In this document: positions 37,701 through 45,460 of the stretch, piece by piece
How positions within the stretch are numbered: position 1 is the stretch's first letter
How the letters are laid out: each line of letters begins with the position of its first letter
Source of the DNA: Erysipelothrix rhusiopathiae
GTDB lineage: Bacteria > Bacillota_I > Bacilli_A > Erysipelotrichales > Erysipelotrichaceae
Direction: 5' to 3'
DNA: 64,000 nucleotides
Assembly: GCF_900637845.1 (NCBI RefSeq)
Contig: NZ_LR134439.1
Span: forward strand, 372,001 to 436,000
Made by a program: the position numbers and the translations under genes
The notes under the pieces: model-generated
Databases searched by the model: none
Seen by the model: the letters and a program-made list of their open reading frames with translations, nothing else
Told to the model about the DNA's origin: nothing

Positions 37701-39862
37701 TCAATACAATTTACAATCAAGGTAAAACTGATATTGGAAATGTTGTGGTAAAAGCAGAACTTGATGATGCCAAAATTAAAGCCGTTGCCGATTTAAAAGC
37801 TAAAGCGGATGAAGTTCGAAAACAAATTGCAGATAAACCGTCACTTTCAAATCAACAACGCAAAGAAGCAAATGATGAAATTAATAAAACACTTACGGAT
37901 GCAATTAAGCGTATTGAAGACACAACTGTGATTACTGATGTTCCTGAAAATTTAAAAACAGGAATTGATGAATTAGATGCAATTGAACAAAAATATGAAG
38001 CAAAAAATAATGAAAATTTAGATAAGAAAAAAGAAGATTCTAAATCTGATTTAGACAAAAAAGCTGAAGATGCTAAGAAAAAAATTGATAAGTTACCTAA
38101 CTTAACAGATGATGAAAAGCAAAAAGCCAAAGATGATATTGATCAAAAAAATCAAGATGGAAAAGATGCGATTGATCAGTCAAACGATCCAAAAGAAATT
38201 GACAAAGTGATTGATACGACGGATAAAGGAATCAACGATATTGTTGACGACAATAAACTTCTTGATACAAAAAATAAAGCAAAAGATGACCTCGATAAAA
38301 AAGCTGAAGATGCTAAGAAAGTAATTGATAAGTTGCCAAACTTAACAGAAGATGAAAAGCAAAAAGCTAAAGATGATGTTGGTCAAAAAACAAAAGAAGG
38401 TAAAGATGCAATTGATCAAGGTACAACGCCAAAAGATGTTGAAGATGCAAAAAACACAACAGATACTGCGGTGAAAGACATTGTAGATCAAAGCACATTA
38501 CAAGATGCAAAAAATAAAGCGAAAAAAGATTTAGAAGCGAAAGCTGATGAAACGAAAAACGCGATTGATGCACTTCCTGGTCTTTCTCAAGAAATTAAAG
38601 ATAAAGCCAAAGGTGAGATCGATAACGCTCTAAATAATGGACTTGAAAATATTGAAACAGGTAAGTCTATCGAAGATGTTAATAAAGTTGTTTCCGAAAC
38701 AAAAACAGAGATGGACGCAATTAAAGATGCACTCATTAAAGAAAATTTCGAGTCACTTGAAAAACTTAAAGATGATAAAAAAGCAAATTTAAATGCTGAA
38801 GCTGAGAAAGCTAAAGAAACAATCGATAAACTTGAGAACTTATCACAAGCTGACAAAGACAAAGCGAAGAAAGTTATTGACAAAACGGTCAATGATGCTT
38901 CAAAAGAACTTGATAAAGCAACAACACCTTCAGATATCAACACAATTTACAATCAAGGTAAAACAGATATAGGAAATGTTGTGGTAAAAGCAGAACTTGA
39001 TGATGCCAAAATTAAAGCCGTTGCCGATTTAAAAGCTAAAGCGGATGAAGTTCGAAAACAAATTGCAGATAAACCGTCACTTTCAAATCAACAACGCAAA
39101 GAAGCAAATGATGAAATTAATAAAACACTTACGGATGCAATTAAGCGTATTGAAGACACAACTGTGATTACTGATGTTCCTGAAAATTTAAAAACAGGAA
39201 TTGATGAATTAAATGCAATTGAAAAGAAATACGAAGCGAAAAACACAGGCAATTTAGACAAGAAAAAAGAAGATTCCAAATCTGAACTTGATAAAAAAGC
39301 TGAAGATGCTAAGAAAGAAATTGATACGTTACCAAACTTAACGGATGATGAAAAGCAAAAAGCTAAAGATGAGATTGATCAAAAAATAAAAGATGGTAAA
39401 GATGCAATTGATCAAGGTACGAAACCCAAAGATGTTGAAGATGCAAAAAACACAACAGATACTAAGGTGAAAGATATTGTAGATCAAAGCACATTACAAG
39501 ATGCAAAAAACAAAGCTAGAAAAGATTTAGAAGCAAAAGCTGATGAAACGAAAAAAGCGATTGATGCACTACCAGGAATTTCCAAAGAGGCAAAAGATAA
39601 AGCCAAGGCAATGATTGACTCAATTCTCAAAAAAGGCTACCAAAGTATAGATTCTAGTGATTATCTTTATGAAATCGAACGATATGTTCAAAATTCAATA
39701 AAAGATATGCATAAAGTGCTTGAATCACTAAATAAAAAAGAGAGTGATCTCGGACCTTTAGGTGTAAATGATTCCCATACACCTGCTATAGGAGCTCTAA
39801 TAGCCATATTTGGTTTGGCTTTCACTTTATTTGATCGAAAAAAGTATTTTTTTAAAAAATAA
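34718..39862 (+). CDS. Giant coiled-coil surface protein A, 1,714 aa, FIVAR/DUF1542-like repeats
   Basis: A signal peptide (about 1-36, ending VSANEQ) precedes a globular N-terminal domain (about 37-235) that looks beta-rich and ends HLEIHRMGFFLKDDYLIQ. A long helical repeat region follows, built of roughly 80-residue units (DKKAEDAKKEID-LPNLT-DEKQKAKD-ID), charged and Lys/Asp/Glu-rich like DUF1542/GA-type rods. The C-terminus has a hydrophobic helix and RKKYFFKK tail. Where a sortase motif should be, it reads LGPLG (1678-1682). The protein may be kept by the membrane helix only. The start is the ATG after AAAAGGGG. It is the paralogue of the protein at 49979-54607 and probably an adhesin. 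Confidence 0.9.
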   Translation: MKYAKLVINRVLMILIVLVLLITSFSKNGFYTVSANEQEELFPFRGNKLQNPYLRYGPSDTSIPNWVISSTNNILSGEKRGTISKTSKNGFRDIGMPNYLVGTQNNSDTSTFKSKSYRTSESSSNAAAAFMLFGQTMKLQANREYYFRAEIKSSNGNNDGVLNIYPGDRTSGPNVLASQKYSVGNKMMIVSLPFTPTGDGNVTVSLRHFANAKQDTHLEIHRMGFFLKDDYLIQEEAHALFNDSEFKELVGKDTAEIQKNIDAIRSKITASDNPYAEDVKEYVNGLLNKAQTLLDQAKSIEASIKDTYENFDEKVLKGDVTQDTIDELKKRIEEVSSPGLKEKLNNDLKEVERVYDLQVLKPVLKEELEKKANDAIKEIEDLKNVPESEKQEKIEAIQKELENVKKVIDDAKTREDATDAKDTSSGNIDKIISDVSLVDRKNESKSELDKKAEDAKKEIDALPNLTEDEKQKAKDAIDQKTKDGKDAIDQSTTPKDVEDAKNTTDTSVKETVDQSVLQDAKNKAKKDLEAKADETKKSIDALPGISQEAKDKAKGEIENALNKGLEGVESGESVDVINQVVTDTKTEMNAIKDAIIKENDDTINALINDKKAILNAEAEKAKETIDKLENVSQTEKDDAKKAIDRAVTEASNELDKATTPSDIDSIYNQGKGIIDKVVIKTELADAKIDAINVLQKKSEAVRDAINSMESLTDDDKNAANNEINQTLEQSIQRINQTQDVNVLPENLQIGMDELDALLVKYEQINSDKFNNQKENLKTELDKKAEDAKKEIDTLPNLTEDEKQKAKDAIDQKTKEGKDAIDQGTTPKDVEDAKNTTDTSVKETVDQSNLLDAKNKAKKDLEAKADETKNAIDALPGVSQEAKDKAKGEIDDALNKGIENIASGKSVEDVNNAVSETKTEMDAIKDAITKENNDSIDASINDKKSHLDAEAKKAKEVIDKLENLSQTEKDDAKKLIDETVSDTSKELDKATTPSDINTIYNQGKTDIGNVVVKAELDDAKIKAVADLKAKADEVRKQIADKPSLSNQQRKEANDEINKTLTDAIKRIEDTTVITDVPENLKTGIDELDAIEQKYEAKNNENLDKKKEDSKSDLDKKAEDAKKKIDKLPNLTDDEKQKAKDDIDQKNQDGKDAIDQSNDPKEIDKVIDTTDKGINDIVDDNKLLDTKNKAKDDLDKKAEDAKKVIDKLPNLTEDEKQKAKDDVGQKTKEGKDAIDQGTTPKDVEDAKNTTDTAVKDIVDQSTLQDAKNKAKKDLEAKADETKNAIDALPGLSQEIKDKAKGEIDNALNNGLENIETGKSIEDVNKVVSETKTEMDAIKDALIKENFESLEKLKDDKKANLNAEAEKAKETIDKLENLSQADKDKAKKVIDKTVNDASKELDKATTPSDINTIYNQGKTDIGNVVVKAELDDAKIKAVADLKAKADEVRKQIADKPSLSNQQRKEANDEINKTLTDAIKRIEDTTVITDVPENLKTGIDELNAIEKKYEAKNTGNLDKKKEDSKSELDKKAEDAKKEIDTLPNLTDDEKQKAKDEIDQKIKDGKDAIDQGTKPKDVEDAKNTTDTKVKDIVDQSTLQDAKNKARKDLEAKADETKKAIDALPGISKEAKDKAKAMIDSILKKGYQSIDSSDYLYEIERYVQNSIKDMHKVLESLNKKESDLGPLGVNDSHTPAIGALIAIFGLAFTLFDRKKYFFKK
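36050..39600 (+). repeat. Nested tandem repeats in surface protein A
   Basis: Basic units are about 80 residues (240 bp). They are grouped in longer periods: the block at 36057 recurs near 37053 (996 bp, 332 codons), and the block near 37708 recurs near 38944 (1,236 bp, 412 codons) with nearly identical DNA. The same blocks occur in surface protein B. Confidence 0.8.
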
Positions 39863-39914
39863 CTATGTAAAAACTTATTACGTTTATTAATAATTATAGT
39901 TTTTCATTGAACAT

Positions 39915-39987
39915 AAAAAAGAACTTCATAAACCCAAAGAACTAGGTTAGCGCGCCAGTTCCAGAATTTGGATTGAGGTTCTTTTTT
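39915..39987. terminator. Large bidirectional terminator hairpin after surface protein A
   Basis: AAAAAAGAACTTC (39915-39927) pairs with GAGGTTCTTTTTT (39975-39987) with one wobble. The 47-nt insert folds further (CCCAAA with TTTGG, GAACT with AGTTC). A- and T-runs lie on both sides, so it can stop transcripts from either direction. Confidence 0.75.
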
Positions 39988-40108
39988 ATACATATTAATT
40001 TTAAGGAAGGTAGGCTAATATATATTTAACGATATATTAAATCCTTTATTAATTTGGTTTAGATGACATTCCTATTATTAGAAAACCACGAATTAGTATT
40101 GGTAAAAG

Positions 40109-40930
40109 TTATTTGTGTTTGTTACGGAATGAACTTGGAGACATACATTCCATATTTTTAAAAAATTGTGAAAAATAAGAAGGTGATCTAAAACCTACAA
40201 TATCTGATATTTGTGTAATAGATAAATCGGTGTTGATTAATAGCTTTTTGGCCTCAATCATACGTTTTCGTAAGAGATAATCAATTGGAGAGAGTCCGGT
40301 TTGTTCTTTGAAGATATGTGATAGATAAAATTTGTTCAGAAACGTCAGTGATGCAAGATGATCAAGCGTAATGTTTTCACGATAATGAAGATTGAGGTAA
40401 TGTTCTAAAAAGATACAATCTTTGTTATCTCCTCCAGTTGATGTCTCAACATCCAAAAGTGATGTAGTTCGACGCATTGTATTTAAAACTAATACACGAA
40501 GAAGGTTTTCCACAATAAGTTCAGACATTTCATCGTGTGTTTTGCCAGCCTCCAAAATAGCCTTAATATAAAAAAGAATTTCGTGTTTGTAATCTTCGTA
40601 ATTATGGATTGAAACGCCAGGGTGTGCATTTTGTTCAGTGTAGAATTCGACACCATCAATCCCTAAAACGATATATTCTAATCCGCCTTCAGCGTCACTG
40701 CATTCCGTGTGCAAAACATTTGGATTAATGATGATTAGGTCATCAGCTTGTATGGGGAGTTTAAGGTTGTCTGCAAAGCGAAAGTATCCGCTTCCCCGTA
40801 CAACATACATCAACTCAGCAAATGGGTGTGAATGAAGTGTTGAATGCCAATCAGAATCAAAGCGAGAACTATCAATGTAAAGCAATTTAAGTCGGTTAAG
40901 ACGTTTTGTAAGATCGTGTTTTGTTTCCAT
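40109..40930 (-). CDS. AraC-family regulator of the glycan cluster
   Basis: The protein has 273 residues. The N-terminal cupin domain (about 20-130) has HSHPFAELMYVVRGSGYF and DDLIIINPNVLHTE. The C-terminal pair of helix-turn-helix motifs reads LDHLASLTFLNKFYLSHIFKEQTG, then ITQISDIVGFRSPSYFSQFFK. It should sense a sugar and usually activates transcription. It is divergent from the N-acetylhexosamine kinase gene, and two copies of a 14-bp motif precede the kinase and binding-protein genes. It is therefore the obvious local regulator of galacto-N-biose use. Start: the ATG has GGGGG upstream on the minus strand. Confidence 0.9.
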   Translation of the reverse strand: METKHDLTKRLNRLKLLYIDSSRFDSDWHSTLHSHPFAELMYVVRGSGYFRFADNLKLPIQADDLIIINPNVLHTECSDAEGGLEYIVLGIDGVEFYTEQNAHPGVSIHNYEDYKHEILFYIKAILEAGKTHDEMSELIVENLLRVLVLNTMRRTTSLLDVETSTGGDNKDCIFLEHYLNLHYRENITLDHLASLTFLNKFYLSHIFKEQTGLSPIDYLLRKRMIEAKKLLINTDLSITQISDIVGFRSPSYFSQFFKNMECMSPSSFRNKHK

Positions 40931-40978
40931 AAGTACCCCCTATATTAATTAAAGTATATTATGATTTTATGAATTAAA

Positions 40979-41007
40979 CAAGATAACATAAGAAACTAAC
41001 AACATCT
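40979..41007 (+). promoter_or_regulatory. Putative AraC operator, copy 1 (kinase gene)
   Basis: CAAGATAACATAAG (40979-40992) followed by AACAACATC (40998-41006). It stands 56 bp upstream of a CATAAT -10 box (41035-41040), and the -35 region between them is poor. The same motif recurs before the binding-protein gene. Confidence 0.6.
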
Positions 41008-41060
41008 CAATTGCTTTGAGTCTGTTCGAGTCGTCATAATAAAGATATAGGAGGTATATT

Positions 41061-42134
41061 ATGAAAATACTTAATCAATTTCAACTAGAGGGCGCAATTG
41101 TAAACTGTGCTCCTTATGGAAATGGACACATCAACGACACGTATCGTGTTGAGACTGTTTGTGATGTGTATATACTACAACGAATTAATACAAATGTGTT
41201 TAAGAGCCCCACGTTATTGATGGAAAATATTGGGCGTGTGACCCGATTTATACAAGATAAAATTCAGAAACAAGGTGGTGATCCCTTACGAGAAGCACTT
41301 ACGTTAATTCCTACTTTTGAAGATTGTGATTATGCTGTGGATGAAGACGGTAACTATTGGCGTATGTACCGTTTTATACAGGATACAGTTTCATATGATC
41401 TCGTCTTAGATGCGCATGATTTTTACGAGAGTGGTCGTGCATTTGGGAATTTTCAGTTTATGTTGGCGGATTTTCCAGTATCGTCATTACACAGTACGAT
41501 TGAAGATTTCCACCATACACCAAAACGATTTCAACAATTCAAATCGGCATTGAAAAATGATGTCATGAACCGACGCCATACTTGTGAAGCTGAGATTGAG
41601 TTTATCTTAGAACAGGAAGCATTCATGAATACACTTTGGAATCTCTATGATCAAGGTTCTCTTCAATTAAAAGTGACTCATAATGACACGAAGTTGAATA
41701 ATGTTTTATTGGATGCGAAAAGTGGTGCGGGTGTTTGTGTTATCGATTTGGATACTGTGATGCCAGGCTTTGCTTTGGATGACTTTGGTGATTCAATCCG
41801 GTTCGGTGCATCCACAGCACTTGAAGATGAACAAGATCTAAGCAAGGTTCACTTTGATCTAAATCTTTACCGTGCTTATGTAGAGGGTTTTGTTGAAGGA
41901 GCTAACGGAAGTCTAACGAATTTAGAAATAGAACTGTTTCCGGTAGGGGCTAAAATGATGACCTTAGAATGTGGTATGCGTTTTCTAACAGATTACCTTG
42001 AAGGTGATGCTTATTTTAAAACAACATATTCCACTCATAATTTAGTAAGAGCACGTACACAACTTAAATTGGTGAGTGAAATGGAAGATTTTTGGGTGGA
42101 TATGCAAGCAATTGGGAGTGCATATTGTTATTAA
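41061..42134 (+). CDS. nahK: N-acetylhexosamine 1-kinase (APH-family phosphotransferase)
   Basis: The protein has 357 residues in the aminoglycoside phosphotransferase/choline kinase fold. The catalytic loop is VTHNDTKLNNVLL (about 205-217, catalytic Asp about 208) and the metal-binding Asp is in VIDLDTVMPGFALDDFGD. The N-terminal YGNGHINDTYRV is the NahK-type nucleotide lobe. NahK phosphorylates GlcNAc or GalNAc at C1, the step after phosphorolysis of galacto-N-biose or lacto-N-biose by the GH112 enzyme encoded in the same cluster. Length and context match LnpB/NahK of bifidobacteria. Enzymatic identity rests on these two facts. Confidence 0.82.
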   Translation: MKILNQFQLEGAIVNCAPYGNGHINDTYRVETVCDVYILQRINTNVFKSPTLLMENIGRVTRFIQDKIQKQGGDPLREALTLIPTFEDCDYAVDEDGNYWRMYRFIQDTVSYDLVLDAHDFYESGRAFGNFQFMLADFPVSSLHSTIEDFHHTPKRFQQFKSALKNDVMNRRHTCEAEIEFILEQEAFMNTLWNLYDQGSLQLKVTHNDTKLNNVLLDAKSGAGVCVIDLDTVMPGFALDDFGDSIRFGASTALEDEQDLSKVHFDLNLYRAYVEGFVEGANGSLTNLEIELFPVGAKMMTLECGMRFLTDYLEGDAYFKTTYSTHNLVRARTQLKLVSEMEDFWVDMQAIGSAYCY

Positions 42135-42176
42135 TTTACGAATAAACTATGAAAAATTATATTTTTTTTAAAACAG

Positions 42177-42205
42177 CAAGATAACATAAGTTAAGAACAA
42201 TATCA
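42177..42205 (+). promoter_or_regulatory. Putative AraC operator, copy 2 (binding-protein gene)
   Basis: CAAGATAACATAAG (42177-42190), identical to copy 1, followed by AACAATATC (42196-42204). It stands 55 bp upstream of a TATAAT box (42232-42237), which lacks a good -35 box as expected for activator-dependent promoters. A half-matching cre-like GATTAAACGCTTACAT (42211-42226) lies between them. Confidence 0.6.
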
Positions 42206-42261
42206 TGAAAGATTAAACGCTTACATTACTCTATAATGAAAGTATCAGGGAGGAACTTTAA

Positions 42262-43578
42262 ATGAAAAAAATGTTAGTAATTTGTCTTACTGCATTACTT
42301 ATCCTAACCGGATGTGGAGAAAAAAAAGATACCGCATCAAATGAGGGTAAAGTTTTAAAAGTAGCGGGACTAAATAGTGGATACGGTACTGAAGGCTTTA
42401 AGAAAGTTGTGGAAGCATTTGAAGAAGCAAAGGGTGATGGTACAAAGGTTGAATTAGTACTTGAGAAAAACATCGCAGAAGTGCTCCGACCACAAATTCA
42501 ATCAGGAGATGTTCCAGATGTAATCTACCTTGCAATTGGTTCAGAAGGTAAACTCACAGATACGATGATATCTGAAAAGAAAATTATGGATATTTCCGAT
42601 ATCATGGATATGAATGTGTTTGGCGAATCTGTAAAATTAAAAGATAAAATTAATGTAGGTGTTCAAGATACGATGCGTACAAGTCCATATGGGGATGGTA
42701 AAACATATTTAGCACCAGTATTTTACGCACCAACAGGCCTCTTCTATAATCAAACATTATTTACGGAAAAAGGTTGGACAGTTCCAGAAACATGGGAAGA
42801 AATGTTTGCTTTAGGTGAACTTGCGAAGGCGGAAGACATTTCATTATTTACTTATCCAACAACGGGATATTTTGATGCATTTTTCTCATCAATCTTGAAT
42901 AATATGGTTGGTCCTGAAAAATTTGAAAAACTTATGAATTATGATCTTGAAACGTGGAAAGATCCTCAAGTTAAAGAAACGTTTGATTTAGTAGGAAAAC
43001 TCCTAACGTATACACATCCAGATACTGTAGCACAAGCTAATGGTGAAGGATTTACGAAGAATCAACAATTAATCTTGGATAACAAAGCACTGTTTATTCC
43101 AAATGGTACATGGTTAGCGGGAGAAATGGAAAAAGCACCACATGCTGAGGGATTTAAATGGGGATTAACCACAGCGCCTGTACGTACAAAAGGCGATGCA
43201 ACATATGCAACAACCTTTGCGGAAGAAATGTATATACCAGAGGGTGCTAAGAATGTAGACCTAGCAAAAGAATTCTTAACCTTTGTTTATTCTGATAAAG
43301 CTGTAGAACTCTTTGCGAATAATGGAAATGCAATTCAACCCGTCAAAGGGTCATCAGACTTGATCACTGATGAACAAACCAAAGATTTCTATGCAATTTA
43401 TGGTCGTGGTGTTATTGCTTCATCCGTTGGATTTGCAGCGAAAGATCCAGTAGAAGGTGTTGATTTAACATCAGGAGATGGAATCTTATATGGAACCGTC
43501 AATGACGTTGTCTCTGGACAAAAAACTGCAGAACAATGGTATCAAGAAGTACTGGATGCAGTTTCGAAATATCAATAA
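42262..43578 (+). CDS. Sugar ABC transporter substrate-binding lipoprotein
   Basis: The protein has 438 residues. The N-terminal MKKMLVICLTALLILTGCGE has a lipobox (LTGC), so it is a membrane-anchored lipoprotein. The remainder is a family 1 extracellular solute-binding protein (GDVPDVIYLAIGSEG, APVFYAPTGLFYNQ, KEFLTFVYSDKAVELFANNGNA). By context it should bind galacto-N-biose and/or lacto-N-biose. It has its own promoter region with an operator copy, and a hairpin after it, so it can be made in excess of the permeases. No ATPase gene is in the cluster; a shared MsmK-type ATPase elsewhere is likely. Confidence 0.88.
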   Translation: MKKMLVICLTALLILTGCGEKKDTASNEGKVLKVAGLNSGYGTEGFKKVVEAFEEAKGDGTKVELVLEKNIAEVLRPQIQSGDVPDVIYLAIGSEGKLTDTMISEKKIMDISDIMDMNVFGESVKLKDKINVGVQDTMRTSPYGDGKTYLAPVFYAPTGLFYNQTLFTEKGWTVPETWEEMFALGELAKAEDISLFTYPTTGYFDAFFSSILNNMVGPEKFEKLMNYDLETWKDPQVKETFDLVGKLLTYTHPDTVAQANGEGFTKNQQLILDNKALFIPNGTWLAGEMEKAPHAEGFKWGLTTAPVRTKGDATYATTFAEEMYIPEGAKNVDLAKEFLTFVYSDKAVELFANNGNAIQPVKGSSDLITDEQTKDFYAIYGRGVIASSVGFAAKDPVEGVDLTSGDGILYGTVNDVVSGQKTAEQWYQEVLDAVSKYQ

Positions 43579-43603
43579 TTAATCAATAAGTATTTGATGT
43601 TTA

Positions 43604-43633
43604 AGGAGCGATGACACACGTGTTATCGCTCTT
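43604..43633 (+). promoter_or_regulatory. Intercistronic hairpin between binding protein and permease genes
   Basis: AAGGAGCGATGACAC pairs with GTGTTATCGCTCTT as an about 14-bp stem with two wobbles. Only a weak T-rich stretch follows. This is a common design for 3'-end protection or partial termination that raises binding-protein output over permease output. Confidence 0.6.
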
Positions 43634-43664
43634 CTATTAAGAAGCCTTGAAATGGAGTGGGAAT

Positions 43665-44561
43665 ATGAATAAGAAAAAGGCAAAAAGACGGTTCGTAATT
43701 GGTTGCTTAACCCCGGCACTCATATTAATCGGGATTTTTATGGTTTATCCAACGATAAATATCTTTATGATGTCACTCTTTAAATGGGGTGGGTTATCCA
43801 GTACTAAAACTTTTGTAGGGTTAAATAACTTTAAGATATTATTTCAGGATTTAAAATTCATTCAAGCAGTTCAAAATTCAATCTTGCTTATTGTGATGGT
43901 TACGATTGTGACTTTTGGATTTGCGGTTGTATTCGCAAACATTCTTGTGCGTGAAAATGTAAAGGGAAAGGGTTTCTTTCGCGTTATCTTTTATATACCT
44001 AACATCTTATCTGTCGCGATTATATCCGCAATCTTCGCACAAATTTATGCAGTAGACCAGGGAGGCTTGTTAAATAGTATTATTCGGATATTTAAACCAG
44101 AGACCTGGAAAAATATTCAATTTCTAGGTGATCCAAATATTGTTCTGTATGCCGTTGCGGGAGCGATGATATGGCAGGCAATTGGATATTATATGGTAAT
44201 GTATATGGCAAGTATTAGCAGTATTCCAGAGCATTTGTATGAGTCTGCGAAAATTGAAGGGGCATCCCGAACCCGTCAATTCTTCCAAATCACACTACCA
44301 TTAATATGGTCGAATCTACGTACCACACTAACGTTCTTTATTATTAGTACTATTAACATGAGTTTCTTATTTGTAAAGGTACTTACAAGTGGTGGACCTG
44401 GTGGATCAAGTGAAGTATTCTTGAGTTATTTATACAAACAAGCATACGATAATGCTTCGTATGGATATGGAATGGCGATTGGGGTCATGATTTTCTTATT
44501 TTCCTTTGCACTATCTGCAATTGTAAATAAGATTACAGAACGTGATCCAATCCAAATGTAG
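43665..44561 (+). CDS. Sugar ABC transporter permease 1 (MalF-type)
   Basis: The protein has 298 residues, six membrane helices and the EAA loop ESAKIEGASRTRQFFQITLPL near residue 190-215, which contacts the ATPase. It begins with a basic cytoplasmic tail (NKKKAKRR). I use the ATG at 43665 with GGAG 7 nt upstream; the TTG at 43647 lacks a site. It pairs with the next gene, 8 nt downstream, to form the membrane channel for the disaccharide. Confidence 0.9.
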   Translation: MNKKKAKRRFVIGCLTPALILIGIFMVYPTINIFMMSLFKWGGLSSTKTFVGLNNFKILFQDLKFIQAVQNSILLIVMVTIVTFGFAVVFANILVRENVKGKGFFRVIFYIPNILSVAIISAIFAQIYAVDQGGLLNSIIRIFKPETWKNIQFLGDPNIVLYAVAGAMIWQAIGYYMVMYMASISSIPEHLYESAKIEGASRTRQFFQITLPLIWSNLRTTLTFFIISTINMSFLFVKVLTSGGPGGSSEVFLSYLYKQAYDNASYGYGMAIGVMIFLFSFALSAIVNKITERDPIQM

Positions 44562-44569
44562 GAGGATCT

Positions 44570-45451
44570 ATGAAAAAACATAAGAGCATGAGTGCTGAGA
44601 AAGCATATAAGTTATTTATTTATGTTGTTCTAATCGCATTAACCATTTCCATAATCGTACCAATCGGTTGGGTATTTCTTGCATCACTTAAAGAACCATC
44701 AGAGTTCTTTATGAATCCATGGAAATTCCCGCAGAATCCGAACTTCAATAACTTTGTGGTTGCATTCAAAGAAGCTAAGATGGGTGACTACTTCCTTAAT
44801 TCTGTATATGTAACGGTTTTAGGAATCGTTCTTCTTTTGATTACCGCACTACCTGCGGCCTATGTCTTAGCGCGATTTGATTTTAAATTTAAGAAACAAA
44901 TTAATGGTTTGTTTATGGCCGGCCTATTTATTAACGTAAACTATATTGTTATACCCATATTCTTAATGCTTTTAAAGTGGAATGAAAGCAGTAAATCACT
45001 TTTAAATATGAGTTTATTTATAAACAATCGATTCATGTTAGCAGTAGTTTATGCAGCCACTGCACTTCCATTTACGGTTTATCTGTTATCCGGATATTTT
45101 AAAACACTACCGAAGGCATTTGAAGAAGCAGCATCAATTGATGGATGTACGTACTTTCAGACGATGACAAAAATTATGATTCCAATGGCAAAACCAAGTA
45201 TTGTAACGGTGATTCTCTTTAATTTTTTATCGTTTTGGAATGAGTATATTATTGCATTAACCTTAATGCCAGGTGCTCAAAAAACATTACCTGTTGGATT
45301 AATAAACTTACAACAGGCAGCAAGAGGGGCTGCAAACCCTGGACCGCTTTATGCGGGGTTGGTAATTGTAATGTTACCAACACTTATCTTATATATATTT
45401 GTACAAAGCAAGCTCACTCAAGGGATGACCTTGGGTGGTGTTAAAGACTAG
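44570..45451 (+). CDS. Sugar ABC transporter permease 2 (MalG-type)
   Basis: The protein has 293 residues and six membrane helices. The EAA loop EEAASIDGCTYFQTMTKIMIP lies at about 180-200. The N-terminal periplasmic part has SLKEPSEFFMNPWKFPQ, typical of MalG-like permeases. An AGGAGG site precedes the ATG, which lies 8 nt after permease 1. The GH112 gene follows 9 nt after its stop codon. Confidence 0.9.
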   Translation: MKKHKSMSAEKAYKLFIYVVLIALTISIIVPIGWVFLASLKEPSEFFMNPWKFPQNPNFNNFVVAFKEAKMGDYFLNSVYVTVLGIVLLLITALPAAYVLARFDFKFKKQINGLFMAGLFINVNYIVIPIFLMLLKWNESSKSLLNMSLFINNRFMLAVVYAATALPFTVYLLSGYFKTLPKAFEEAASIDGCTYFQTMTKIMIPMAKPSIVTVILFNFLSFWNEYIIALTLMPGAQKTLPVGLINLQQAARGAANPGPLYAGLVIVMLPTLILYIFVQSKLTQGMTLGGVKD

Positions 45452-45460
45452 GAGATTAAT

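Noticed and set aside
36050-39600. Regular repeats considered as a CRISPR array or satellite
   Set aside because: The periods (about 240, 996 and 1,236 bp) are multiples of three inside one open frame, without spacers or cas genes.
42211-42226. Cre site before the binding-protein gene
   Set aside because: Three consensus positions on one side mismatch. I mention it in the operator entry but do not call it.
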